NCBI RefSeq assembly: GCF_021049305.1
Contig: NZ_CP088082.1
Coordinates: forward strand, 644,899-708,898
Length of the DNA: 64,000 bases
Origin: Ideonella dechloratans
Lineage (GTDB): Bacteria; Pseudomonadota; Gammaproteobacteria; Burkholderiales; Burkholderiaceae_C
Direction of reading: 5' to 3'
Part shown: positions 27,084 through 35,313 of the stretch, in pieces
Position numbering within the stretch: position 1 is the first letter of the stretch
How the letters are laid out: the number at the start of each line of letters is the position of its first letter
Made by a program: the position numbers and the translations under genes
The notes under the pieces: model-generated
Seen by the model: only the letters and a program-made list of their open reading frames with translations
Database searches by the model: none
Told to the model about the DNA's origin: nothing

Positions 27084-27603
27084 GGTCCACTCCCAGGATG
27101 CCGGCACGGCCGGCAGGTTCCGCATTCAGGCGGCTGCGCAGGGCAGCCACAAAACTGGTCAGCTTCTCTTCGTAGCCTTCGACCTCGATCTCACCGTCGG
27201 TCAATGCCAGGGTGGACCAAGGGGTCTGGTGCAGATCCTGCGCCAGGTCGGCCAGTGCCGCAACCTGGCCTGAACCGCCCAGCGTGCAGAAGATCCCCGC
27301 GTGGCGGATCTGATCCCTCTGCTGGCGGGCGAGCGTGCGTACCGGCGAGGCGGCGTGACCGGCCCACACCGGCGTGCCCAGTACCACCAGCTCATAGTCC
27401 TTCAGACAGGTGTCGGGCGGCAGGATGTCCGCATCCCGGCCCTGCAGGGCCTCCCACGCCGACCGGAGATAACCGCCGATCCCCGTGCGCGGGCGACGTT
27501 CCCGGATGCACATGAGGTCCGCGCCCAGCAGCCTGGCCAGCTTGCCAGCCACCTGCTCTGTGTAGCCGGTGCGAGAGTAGTAGCACACCAGGATGCGACT
27601 CAT
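27007..27603 (-). CDS. Flavodoxin-family protein
   Basis: A 198-residue flavodoxin-like electron carrier or quinone reductase homologue. It begins MSRILVCYYSRTGYTEQVAGKLA, where SRTGYT is the FMN phosphate loop. YELVVLGTPVWAGHAASPVRTL and IFCTLGGSGQVAALADLA complete the flavin site. The fold ends near LRSRLNAE; the following 30 residues overlap the next gene and look unstructured. It is transcribed with the 109-residue protein, away from the hibernation factor gene. Confidence 0.85.
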   Translation of the reverse strand: MSRILVCYYSRTGYTEQVAGKLARLLGADLMCIRERRPRTGIGGYLRSAWEALQGRDADILPPDTCLKDYELVVLGTPVWAGHAASPVRTLARQQRDQIRHAGIFCTLGGSGQVAALADLAQDLHQTPWSTLALTDGEIEVEGYEEKLTSFVAALRSRLNAEPAGRAGILGVDHGRTQFDPACLAPQAQPPAAERCRR

Positions 27604-27834
27604 TGCGGCCTCCGCACAAGCCCAGCGAAGCCCCAGGCCAGGGCATCGCGGCGGGATCAAAGTTGCGTGGACTCAGACAACGTGGGCAGTGGGATGAGGC
27701 CTGACGTCCCCCACCCAGCCGACACGATTTCAGCATACACAATCGGGCGGCTCCGCGGTGGTGCGGCGATCCCGGTGCCAGGGAATTGCGAGGGCCTCCG
27801 TCCAGCACCCGCAAATCGCAAGGCCGCTGCCATC

Positions 27835-27848
27835 TTGTGGTAGATCAA
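27835..27848. promoter_or_regulatory. Possible FNR/Anr-type site
   Basis: TTGTGGTAGATCAA has one perfect half-site (ATCAA) and one partial (TTGTG for TTGAT) with the correct four-base gap. It lies 52 bp upstream of the hibernation factor start, where an activator of low-oxygen genes would bind. The match is imperfect. Confidence 0.35.
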
Positions 27849-27899
27849 GGCCCCGCCGCCCTGCATGACTGATCGTTGGACATCCAACAGGAGTTCCCC

Positions 27900-28235
27900 G
27901 TGAAGCAACCCTTGCAACTTCGATTTGTCGGCATGGAGCCCTCTGCAGCCCTGGAGGCTGCGGTGCAGGAAAAGGTGCACAAGCTCGATCAGTTCCGTTC
28001 CGACCTCATGTCCTGCCGGGTCACCCTGGCCGTAGACGACAAGCACAAACACCAGGGCAGGCATTTCGCCGTGCGCATCGACCTGACCTTTCCGGGCGGC
28101 GAGCTGTGTGTGGACAAGGCCCGGGGCGAAGACGCCTATGTCGCCCTGCGCGACGCCTTCGATGACATGAAGCGTCAGCTGCAGGACGCGGTGCAACGCA
28201 GCCAGGACCGCAGCACGGCAGCGCCTCACCGCTGA
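27900..28235 (+). CDS. Ribosome hibernation promoting factor (HPF/RaiA family)
   Basis: A 111-residue protein that binds stalled ribosomes in slow growth. It shows LQLRFVGMEPSAALEAAVQEKVHKLDQF, CRVTLAVDDKHKHQGRHFAVRIDLTFPGGEL and YVALRDAFDDMKRQLQDAVQ, the beta-alpha-beta3-alpha fold. It lacks the C-terminal dimerisation domain of long HPF. The GTG start was chosen because AGGAG lies six bases upstream; an in-frame TTG 24 bases earlier has no such site. The context is a stress/redox group. Confidence 0.88.
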   Translation: MKQPLQLRFVGMEPSAALEAAVQEKVHKLDQFRSDLMSCRVTLAVDDKHKHQGRHFAVRIDLTFPGGELCVDKARGEDAYVALRDAFDDMKRQLQDAVQRSQDRSTAAPHR

Positions 28236-28718
28236 TACGACCAGGGCGCCCTTGATCGCGCCCACCGACCAGGTGGGTTGCAACCCAGTCCGCGGCCCGC
28301 TCAACCATCTGTTGTGGTGCTGCGGACTCCCCGATCACCAATGTCTGATTCCGCGTCAAATCCTGGCCCGAGAGCAGAACAGGGGAGGCCGGCACCGAAG
28401 GGAACGCCTCCTCGGAGAGCACGATCCACTCCTTGCCTGCCCGTTTGACGCTGTTCATGGCCTGATGCTTCCGTGCCTCCACGGACAGAACCTGTCTGCG
28501 CGCCGCGCGACTGAGCAGGCCGATCACAGGATCGTGCGACGCAGCCGTGTGGCGCCAGGTTCGGTTGCCGGTCTCGCCCCGAGTTCCTGATTCCGCAGGC
28601 GCGCAGAGAGGCTGGGCCGATTTGCCCCCCGCGTTGCCCCGGCGCGAGCCTGGCCCGTACAGCGGACTTGCCGCCAGGCCTGGGCCCAGCGACTGCATTT
28701 CCAGGGCCTTCACAATAT

Positions 28719-28746
28719 AACTAAGATTATCGTAATAATCTTAGTT
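28719..28746. repeat. 28-bp perfect AT-rich palindrome with 11-6-11 (dif-like) geometry
   Basis: Arms AACTAAGATTA and TAATCTTAGTT flank the spacer TCGTAA. With one mismatch the symmetry extends four more bases each side, and TTTTTTT follows shortly after on the + strand. Bacterial dif sites are also 28 bp with two 11-bp arms and a 6-bp spacer. It could equally be a weak terminator for the upstream gene or an operator. It stands out strongly in this GC-rich genome. Confidence 0.7.
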
Positions 28747-28955
28747 GTATTTTTTTCTGTCAAAGCGTGGCGATTCTGGGTCGGCTCAAAAAAACTCAGG
28801 CTTTTCAAGGACTTGGCGCATCCAGCGGCAGCAGCCAGGAAGCGATGCGCCCGGTTGTGCCGAACACTGCGGGAGAGCCGGGAATCGCCCGCCTTGATTC
28901 CTCAAGGCGGCGACCCACCCGAGCGCATCGAGACAGGATGCAGCGGCCCCAGGGG

Positions 28956-28975
28956 CGGCGCGATGCATCGCGCCG
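28956..28975. repeat. 20-bp perfect GC-rich palindrome
   Basis: CGGCGCGATGCATCGCGCCG reads the same on both strands. It is in the gene-poor region 0.75 kb downstream of parB. It could be a protein-binding site. Confidence 0.6.
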
Positions 28976-29660
28976 GGTGGGCACACGGCCCGACTGCAGG
29001 GCCTCATGCCACGAGACGCTCGACCCTGAACGCCCGGCATCGCGTATGGCGCCATGTCCTGCCCGGGACGCTCCGACAGCAGACGACGGCCAAGCCCGTG
29101 GCAAGCGGCAGATGTCGTCGAGCCTTGCGGAAGTGCTTTCAAGCGGCTATCGAACACCCCGACGCCAAAGGCCCGCAAGGCTGTGCTGCTGTGCGTGGCG
29201 TCACGGCAAACAGCGGCATGCGCGGCACACCTGTCTCATGACCATTCACAGCACAGCCTTCGATGCACAACCGCCGGCACAGACCGGCCCCCGCTTCTGC
29301 GCGGTCGATCCGGCAGCAAGTCACATGGGCAGGGCGACGGATCGGCGCAAGCCCGCGCGGGACACCCGCCACAGGGAGCGTGCTGCCGGTCTTCGCCCTG
29401 GAAGACACCCGCAATCGACCCATCGACACGCAGGCTGCGATGCTCCTTTGGCGTGATGGAGGAAACGGCTGGGCCGCGAAGGCCGCGCCCTCCCCGCTCC
29501 AGCGTTCAGCCGGCGGTCATATTGCGGACGCATGCCGAGCCTTCGGCAAGCATGGGCCGCCTCCCCTGCCCTGCCCTCTCTGCATCACCAACCTTCGCAC
29601 GAACCACCGTACGGCACGATCGTTGGGCAGTCTTGATGGAGAGGACGGCATGATCGAACA

Positions 29661-29686
29661 AAAAGAGAGGGGCTGTCGCCCCTCTC
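29661..29686 (-). terminator. Rho-independent terminator of parAB
   Basis: On the minus strand a 9-bp stem GAGAGGGGC/GCCCCTCTC with a four-base loop is followed by TTTTTG. It lies about 30 bp after the parB stop. Confidence 0.9.
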
Positions 29687-29714
29687 GTCTGCTCATCTTG
29701 CCAACGGGCAATGA

Positions 29715-30749
29715 TCAGGTCTTCACAAACCCGTCCAGCCAGCTGAGCAAGGCCTGGTAGCGCTCCGGGGTGATCGTCGACGGCTCGAGCTTCACCGTCA
29801 CGCGCCCCTTGGCATCCGACTGAACCGTGGCCGCCAACTTGCCCTGCCGCAGCAGCCGGTGCGAAGACACCTCCAATCGGTCACGCGGCACCTCCCCCTC
29901 CTCGGGCTTGCAGAGCCGCTCGAACACCTGGACTGGCGTGAGCGCCCTCCCCTCTTCCTTCAGGCGCTTGGCACGTTGGAGCACACCGTCCGGATCCTTC
30001 TGCAAGGCTTCGGCCAGGGGCTGCGCCCAACGAAACTGGATGTCCAGGGGAGACGGAAACGCTGCCACCACGGCCTCAGGAAGGCGGGCCAGCGACACGC
30101 TCTTGGACACCAGGGAGACGTCCACCTTGACGGATTCCGCCAACTTGCGCAAAGAGGGATAGAGCCCTTCATCCAGCGCCTTGCGGTACATGCAGCCCTG
30201 CTCCCACGCACTCAGGTTCTTCCGCCCACGGTTCTCCCGCTCCATGGCCTCGAAGAGTTCCTGGTCGGAAGCGTCTTCCACCAGGGCGCGCACGGGAATG
30301 CCCAGTTCGAGACAGGCCCGATGCCGCCGGTGACCAAACACGATCTCGTACTCGGCAGCAGTTGTTGAACCGTTCAACACGCGCGGCAGCGGACGCACCC
30401 GCACGGGCTGCACATTGCCACCCGCCGATTCGATCTCCGACTTCAACTCGGCGAAGTCTGCGCTTTCGAACGAAGCGTCGTGGCGGTTGGCCCACTTCGA
30501 GGGCCGGATGGTCTGAGGATCGAGCAGACGCACCGGGCTCGCACCGTCGAAAGCTCTGAGACGCTCCTTCAGGTCCTCCGCCTCCTTGATGGCGGCGCTC
30601 TGCGTCGACATGAACTGCAGCATCGAACCCGGCGCCGTCTTCGGCCGCGCGACTTCTTGCGAAGGCTCTGCGGCTGCGCGCTGTGCGGTCACCGGAGGCA
30701 GATTCAACGCCTGAATCAGACCTGCCTTGGCTGCCAACTTCTTGCTCAT
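29715..30749 (-). CDS. parB: ParB centromere-binding partition protein
   Basis: A 344-residue ParB/Spo0J family protein that loads on parS and segregates the replicon with ParA. IVFGHRRHRACLELGIPVRALVED is the box II CTP/spreading motif (variant FGHRRHRA for GERRxRA), followed by ENRGRKNLSAWEQG and the HTH region LRKLAESVKVDVSLVSKSVSLARLP. The C-terminal part (SSHRLLRQGKLAATVQSDAKGRVTVKL) resembles the plasmid type. Its ATG overlaps the parA stop as ATGA. A parS-like palindrome is inside the gene, coding VLNGST. Confidence 0.95.
   Translation of the reverse strand: MSKKLAAKAGLIQALNLPPVTAQRAAAEPSQEVARPKTAPGSMLQFMSTQSAAIKEAEDLKERLRAFDGASPVRLLDPQTIRPSKWANRHDASFESADFAELKSEIESAGGNVQPVRVRPLPRVLNGSTTAAEYEIVFGHRRHRACLELGIPVRALVEDASDQELFEAMERENRGRKNLSAWEQGCMYRKALDEGLYPSLRKLAESVKVDVSLVSKSVSLARLPEAVVAAFPSPLDIQFRWAQPLAEALQKDPDGVLQRAKRLKEEGRALTPVQVFERLCKPEEGEVPRDRLEVSSHRLLRQGKLAATVQSDAKGRVTVKLEPSTITPERYQALLSWLDGFVKT
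30364..30378. promoter_or_regulatory. parS-like site 1, inside parB
   Basis: GTTGAACCGTTCAAC, a 15-bp palindrome identical to the copies at 30777 and 32109, extended by T and A to 17 symmetrical bases. It is located within the parB coding region. Confidence 0.8.
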
Positions 30750-31996
30750 CGCTTAGCCCCCTGCTTGCTCGCCCCTGTTGAACCGTTCAACACCCCTGCC
30801 CTGCCCTGCCCCGCGGCGGCCGCCTGCTTCGCCCAGACGGACCGGATGGAACCGTCGATGTGCCCGACGAAGGAGTCGTAGGCATCACGCGCCCGCTTGA
30901 ACGTGCGCGCGGAGCCGTCGTACTTCGCCACGTCGTAGACAGTGCCGAACTCCGCGGCCGTCACGCCGGTCACCGCCGTCTTCGGGATCTCGACGGGCAG
31001 GACTTTCTCCGCATAGGTCTGACCGATCCACTGCCGCACGATGTTGCTCGCGGCATCGGTTGAATCCACTCTCGCCAGCAGGATGTGGATGAAATCGAAT
31101 TCCTTGGTCAGGCCCCGGTTGGTGAGCAACTCGGCCGTCAGGTCGGAGAACAGGCTCCAGAACTGGGAGGCAGAGGCAAAGTCCAGGGCGTTGGGCGGCA
31201 GCGGCATGATGATGCCGTTGGACGCCATGAAGGCATTGATGGTGGTGTAGGACAGTGCCGGAGGCGTGTCGATGATGATCACGTCGTACTCGTCGCGCAC
31301 ATCATCGATGCCCAGATCCAGGACACGCCAGAACTCGAAGCCGGGTTCTTGGGTCTGCCGCGCAGGCAACGCGAACTCCGCACCGAACAGCACCGGGGCC
31401 GCTGCGACCAGGTCAATGCCGGTCCAGTAAGTCGGCCGAATGGCGTAGCGGATGGACGTCTCGGTGCCCATGGCCAGCGGCAGGATGGTGTCGCCCTCTT
31501 CCACCTCGGTATCCGGCAGGATGCCGAACAGCGTGGTGAGCGACCCCTGGGGATCGGTGTCGATGACCAAGACCCGGTGCCCCAGCAGCGACAGACCCTG
31601 CGCCAGGGTCACGGCCGTTGTGGTTTTGCTGACGCCGCCCTTGAAGTTGCCGATGCTGATGGTGACGGCCTCTGCGCCCGCCGGACGCAGCCACTCCTTG
31701 CGGTACTCGCGAATCCAGGCCCTCGCCTCTTCAAGGCTGAACTCCCGCCGGCTGCCCGACTCATTGAGCTTGCCGGCAGGCAAATCACTCTTGCTCAATC
31801 GATGACTCAACGACCCCTTCTCGATACCACACAGGGCGGCCAGCTGGCTGAGGTTGAAGATCGGTGGCAGCTTGCGCGCGGTCGGTGCCAGCATGGCCGT
31901 GCGGATTTGCGCCATCATGGCGACTGCGCGTTCGGCCTGGTCGGCAATGTCGGCCAGCGAAATGGGTGCTGGCGATTTGAAGGCGATGCGGTCCAA
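30746..31996 (-). CDS. parA: ParA partition ATPase (type Ia, with N-terminal HTH)
   Basis: A 416-residue Walker-type ATPase that moves ParB-parS complexes. An N-terminal regulatory region contains a helix-turn-helix (FNLSQLAALCGIEKGSLSHRLSK), typical of plasmid type Ia ParA that also represses its own operon. The deviant Walker A is NFKGGVSKTTTAVTLA (near residue 125), Walker B-like VIDTDPQGSLT, and IIIDTPPALSY follow. I chose the TTG start because AAGGAGA lies seven bases upstream; no ATG is suitably placed. The C-terminus codes VLNGST through an embedded parS. Confidence 0.93.
   Translation of the reverse strand: MDRIAFKSPAPISLADIADQAERAVAMMAQIRTAMLAPTARKLPPIFNLSQLAALCGIEKGSLSHRLSKSDLPAGKLNESGSRREFSLEEARAWIREYRKEWLRPAGAEAVTISIGNFKGGVSKTTTAVTLAQGLSLLGHRVLVIDTDPQGSLTTLFGILPDTEVEEGDTILPLAMGTETSIRYAIRPTYWTGIDLVAAAPVLFGAEFALPARQTQEPGFEFWRVLDLGIDDVRDEYDVIIIDTPPALSYTTINAFMASNGIIMPLPPNALDFASASQFWSLFSDLTAELLTNRGLTKEFDFIHILLARVDSTDAASNIVRQWIGQTYAEKVLPVEIPKTAVTGVTAAEFGTVYDVAKYDGSARTFKRARDAYDSFVGHIDGSIRSVWAKQAAAAGQGRAGVLNGSTGASKQGAKR
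30777..30791. promoter_or_regulatory. parS-like site 2, inside the 3' end of parA
   Basis: A second exact GTTGAACCGTTCAAC, in the last 15 codons of parA, read in the same codon phase (VLNGST) as the copy within parB. Confidence 0.8.
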
Positions 31997-32108
31997 TGGA
32001 ACTCTCCTTGTCGACAAGGTGCGATGCCCTTGACAACGATATGCGTATGGAACCGTATTCTGTCAAGGAACGCTCTCCGTGGAAAGGGAAGATGTTCGTC
32101 AAGGACGT

Positions 32109-32123
32109 GTTGAACCGTTCAAC
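32109..32123. promoter_or_regulatory. parS-like site 3, upstream of parA
   Basis: A third exact GTTGAACCGTTCAAC, here with the symmetry extended to 19 bases (GTG...CAC, 32107-32125). It is about 110 bp upstream of the parA start, where ParB or ParA binding could regulate the operon. Confidence 0.85.
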
Positions 32124-32216
32124 ACCCCTTCTTTTGAACAGAGCCCTGGCGGTTGTTAACCGCGCAGGGGACTTTCTTGCCCTGAAAGAGCCCCCTGCCT
32201 TTGGATAGCTCTAATT

Positions 32217-32243
32217 CCTTCAAACCCTTTAATACCTTTAGCC
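32217..32243. repeat. Three tandem 9-mers in an AT-rich stretch
   Basis: CCTTCAAAC, CCTTTAATA and CCTTTAGCC follow each other directly in the most AT-rich part of the origin region. They may mark the unwinding element. Confidence 0.4.
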
Positions 32244-32306
32244 GCCACTTTCTCTCGATGTGACAAGTACTTAGGTACTTCCTGGTGAGTGGATTCGGGA
32301 GCCACC

Positions 32307-32732
32307 GGAGAGTGTTCGGGAACTGGCGTGCAGGGATGCGGGACATTCCGGCGATTCCTCGGGAAGGAGGGTGAGGGGACACGGGGAATGTCCCCTGTCC
32401 GCACCTCTCCTCGGGTGTTCGCCGAACCATCGGGCCCCTGTGAGAGGCCTTGAGGGATCCAGCACCCTCTCAGGTGAGAAAAAACGGGAAACGAGCGTAC
32501 CTCCGGCCTGCGACTGGGCCCAGCGATGCCGGCCACAGCGGCCGGCCGGCCGCCCGAATGACAACGAAGGCCGCGCCCTGATCGTGTCGCTGCATCGCCG
32601 CCCCCGAAAATCCTCCGCGCTTTCGCTCGGCCCGGGCAGGAATGCAGTCTCGGCGGAGAGTTTTCAGGATCGGGAACCACATTGCCACCCTCCCCTGGCG
32701 CGCATGGTCGGGTCATCTCCTGAAAATTCTCC
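32307..32732. repeat. Four iteron-like 15-mers
   Basis: The consensus GGAGARTKTTCRGGA occurs at 32307-32321 (+), 32602-32616 (-, 13 of 15), 32655-32669 (+) and 32718-32732 (-). The last three are spaced 53 and 63 bp start to start, near five and six helical turns, and lie immediately before repA. They are candidate RepA binding sites. Confidence 0.6.
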
Positions 32733-32853
32733 GGGTGAGCTTCTTCGGGAATTCGCATGCGGGCCTCCCCTCACCTGTCTCCGAGGCGGAAGACTCGATC
32801 GCAGGCCTCCGGGAAACACACGTGAAGATCGCGAATCACATCTGAGGTAGAGT

Positions 32854-34299
32854 GTGGCCATGCCGAGTTTGGAGCCCGACGCCCCCGCCCTTTCGGCCCC
32901 GGATGCGGGGTCGGCCCCCGCCTCCACGCGCGCACTGCGGGCGTCGGCTGCGGGTGCGGTTCGCTCCCCTGCCCCGCTGAAGAAGCCGGTCAACACCCTG
33001 GCCATCGTGCCCAAGTCGGCCCGCATCACCTCGCTGGGGCGCAAGGCCTACAACGTGCTGCTGTACGAAGCACAGGATCAGGGGCTGGACAAGGATGTCT
33101 TCCGGGTCCCGCTGGACCGCGTGGTCCGAGGTGTGGACTTCGATTCCAACGACCATGCACTGATCAAGAAGCACCTGAGGGCCATGGTCTCGACCACGGT
33201 GGAATGGCAGTCGCCCACCACCGGTGAAGGTGCTGCGTGGAACGTGTCCGGCCTGCTGGCCCACGCGCGCCTGACCAAGGAACGTGGCCAGGTCTGGGTG
33301 GAATGGTCCTACGCGGTCAATCTCAAGCAGGAACTGCTGGAGCCCACCGTCTTCGCGCGCCTGAAGCTGGAGATCATCAGCCAGCTGCGCTCGCACGCCG
33401 GCATCGCGCTCTACGAGATCTGCACCCGCTACAAGGACATCGGGCGCACCTCCCGCCAGCCCTGGCGCTGGTGGCATCCGGTGCTCAGCGGTCAGCCCCC
33501 TTCTGAGCGCACCGCCAAGCTCGAATACCGCATTTTCAAGCGCGACACGCTCAAGCCGGCCATGGCCGAGGTCAGCGCGGTCACGGACCTGGAGGTGGAA
33601 CTGCAGGAACACAAGGAAGGGCGCTTCATCAGCGAGATCCAGTTCCTGATCCGGCCGAAGTCGCAGACGCCGCTGGCCCTGAAGGCGCCGCCCGAGCCCA
33701 TCGACCTCAGCCTGGTGGCGCGGGCGCGTGATTTGGGGGTGGACGAGGACAAGGCCGAGGACCTGCTGCAGGAATACGGAGGGCAAGCCATGGCCGCCGC
33801 GCTGGAGATCCTGGCGCAGCGCGCGGCCTCCTCCTTCCCTCAGCCGCTGAAAGACCCCTACCGCTATCTGCGTGCGCTGATGCCCGGCCAGGTGCCGCCA
33901 CCGCGCGAAGCCGACAGCGGCGAAGGTGGTGTGCTGGCCGGCCCTGCCGCAGGGACCGATGCACGCGGTGCGGACAGCAGCCGGGAAGCCCAGGCCAAGC
34001 GGCAGACCCGCTGGACCGAGGAATGGATCCGACGCCGCCGGGAACAGGTGGTCGAGCAGATCGCCGCCATGTCGCCGGAAGGGCAGGCCGCTCTGTCGGC
34101 CGATCTGCTGGCCGACATGGAGCGCCGCCAAGTGCACCCGTCCATCCGCAAGCGGCTGCAGACCAGCGGCTGGCAGCACCCGATGGTGCTGCCCGAGATG
34201 GTGCGCTACTACGCGGTGGGCAGCCTGGGCGAACAGTGGGACAAGCCCACGCCCCAGCAGTTGCTGCAGATCGCGGCGGAACTGGGCGACGCGGGCTGA
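32854..34299 (+). CDS. repA: Replication initiator protein RepA (plasmid/chromid type)
   Basis: A 481-residue initiator of the kind seen beside parAB on Burkholderiales second chromosomes and megaplasmids. The conserved centre has ARITSLGRKAYNVLLYEAQDQG, SNDHALIKKHLRAMVSTTVEW, VWVEWSYAVNLKQELLEPTVFARLKLEIISQLRSHAGIALYEICTRYKDIGRTSRQPW and KLEYRIFKRDTLKPAMAEV, which form two winged-helix units. A variable Ala/Pro-rich N-terminus and a C-terminal extension (QTRWTEEWIRRRREQVVEQIAAMSPE) are normal. GAGG is seven bases before the GTG; an ATG two codons later is the alternative. Iteron-like repeats precede it. Confidence 0.92.
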   Translation: MAMPSLEPDAPALSAPDAGSAPASTRALRASAAGAVRSPAPLKKPVNTLAIVPKSARITSLGRKAYNVLLYEAQDQGLDKDVFRVPLDRVVRGVDFDSNDHALIKKHLRAMVSTTVEWQSPTTGEGAAWNVSGLLAHARLTKERGQVWVEWSYAVNLKQELLEPTVFARLKLEIISQLRSHAGIALYEICTRYKDIGRTSRQPWRWWHPVLSGQPPSERTAKLEYRIFKRDTLKPAMAEVSAVTDLEVELQEHKEGRFISEIQFLIRPKSQTPLALKAPPEPIDLSLVARARDLGVDEDKAEDLLQEYGGQAMAAALEILAQRAASSFPQPLKDPYRYLRALMPGQVPPPREADSGEGGVLAGPAAGTDARGADSSREAQAKRQTRWTEEWIRRRREQVVEQIAAMSPEGQAALSADLLADMERRQVHPSIRKRLQTSGWQHPMVLPEMVRYYAVGSLGEQWDKPTPQQLLQIAAELGDAG

Positions 34300-34305
34300 G
34301 CCGGC

Positions 34306-35214
34306 TCAGCCCGCCAGCGACAGCACCCGGGCCCGCAGCCAGTCGTTGGCCGGGTCGCCTTCGTTGTGGGCGTGCCAGTACACGTGCAACTGCACGGCCG
34401 GCAGCTCGAAGGGCAGGGGCCAGCGCTGCAGACCCGGCGGAGCGACGGCATCGGCCAGCCGGGCTGGCACCGTCAGCAGCAGATCCGAACCGCTGAGCAC
34501 GCGGAACGCGCTGGTGTAGTTCTGGCAGCGCACGGCTACCTCGCGCTGCAAGCCCATCTGGGCCAGAGTGGCATCCTCCATCACCACGCCGGTGGCGCGG
34601 GAGGACACGGCCACGTGGCGCGCGGCCAGATAGTCGGGCAGGGCAGGGGGGCCGCCCAGCGGATGCCCCGCGCGGGCGAGCAGGCAGAAGGCGTCGCTCA
34701 GCAAGTGCCCGTGCCGCACCGGCTCCACCATCGGCTGGGCCACGTCGATGGCCAGATCGAGCTGACCGGCCGCCAGCTGACGTCCCAGGCCAGCGCGATC
34801 GAAGTGTGCGCTCACAATGGAGCAAAGCGGCGCCAAGGCGGATACGGCATGGTGCAGCGCCGGCAACAGCATCAGCTCGACCGCATCGGGCATGCCGATG
34901 CGAAAGCGCTGCCGAGACTGGGACGGCTCGAAATGTCCCCAGCGCTGGAGCATCTGGCGCAGCTGGGCCAGCTGGGTGATGAGTGCCGGCGCCTGACGCA
35001 GGCAGGCCGGCGTGGGGCGCATCAGCTTGCCGTCCCGCACGAACAGCGGATCACCCAATTGCTCGCGCAGGCGGCGCAAGGCGTGACTCACCGCGGAAGG
35101 TGTCAGGGCCAGGGCCTCGGCCGATCGGGTCAGATGCTGTTCGCGGTAGACCATCTCGAACACCCGCAGCAGGTTCAGATCCATGGACTCGCGAGGACGA
35201 TGAACATCTTTCAT
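34306..35214 (-). CDS. LysR-family transcriptional regulator
   Basis: A 302-residue regulator. The HTH is in DLNLLRVFEMVYREQHLTRSAEALALTPSAVSHALRRLREQLGDPLFVRDGKLMRPTP, and the effector domain follows (RFRIGMPDAVELMLLPAL). It is divergent from the acyl-CoA dehydrogenase operon across 99 bp, the usual arrangement for a LysR protein controlling its neighbour. The gap contains an AT-rich part (TTAAAACAAATCACTTCATT). The start may be the ATG 10 codons later (MDLNLL). It converges with repA with only six bases between. Confidence 0.92.
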   Translation of the reverse strand: MKDVHRPRESMDLNLLRVFEMVYREQHLTRSAEALALTPSAVSHALRRLREQLGDPLFVRDGKLMRPTPACLRQAPALITQLAQLRQMLQRWGHFEPSQSRQRFRIGMPDAVELMLLPALHHAVSALAPLCSIVSAHFDRAGLGRQLAAGQLDLAIDVAQPMVEPVRHGHLLSDAFCLLARAGHPLGGPPALPDYLAARHVAVSSRATGVVMEDATLAQMGLQREVAVRCQNYTSAFRVLSGSDLLLTVPARLADAVAPPGLQRWPLPFELPAVQLHVYWHAHNEGDPANDWLRARVLSLAG

Positions 35215-35313
35215 GTCGGATGCTTAAAACAAATCACTTCATTCACAGTATCGGGCCCTTCTACCATCGTCCCCCACAGGGCCACAGGCCCGACGAACCA
35301 TGAGGAGACAGCG

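Larger units (their letters stand above)
28236..29659. other. Gene-poor region with palindromes beside parAB
   Basis: About 1.4 kb in which neither strand gives a convincing gene: open frames exist but lack recognisable domains and ribosome sites. It holds a 28-bp perfect palindrome (28719-28746), a 9-bp stem with TTCC loop (28889-28910), a 20-bp palindrome (28956-28975), and the parB terminator at its end. Such a stretch near a partition locus may contain replicon maintenance sites. Confidence 0.5.
31997..32853. other. Probable replication origin region between parA and repA
   Basis: An 857-bp gap without genes between divergent parA and repA. It contains the third parS-like site, an AT-rich segment with three tandem 9-mers (32217-32243), a near-palindrome AAGTACTTAGGTACTT (about 32266), an 8-bp inverted repeat AGGGGACA/TGTCCCCT (about 32371-32394), and four iteron-like 15-mers. 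This is the expected content of an initiator-controlled plasmid or chromid origin. No clear DnaA box was found by eye. Confidence 0.75.

Noticed and set aside
28252..28713. Open frames on both strands after the hibernation factor gene, the minus one reading MNSVKRAGKEWIVLSEEAF
   Set aside because: No recognisable domain, no ribosome site, and the minus frame runs on into the hibernation factor gene in antisense. Kept as non-coding.
28719..28760. Reading the 28-bp palindrome simply as the terminator of the hibernation factor gene
   Set aside because: It is about 480 bp beyond that stop and its stem is almost entirely A/T, which is weak for termination; kept as an alternative only.
28767..29653. 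Several overlapping open frames of 100-230 codons in the palindrome-rich region
   Set aside because: Arg/Pro/Ala-rich products without domains on all frames, typical of GC-rich non-coding DNA with few stop codons.
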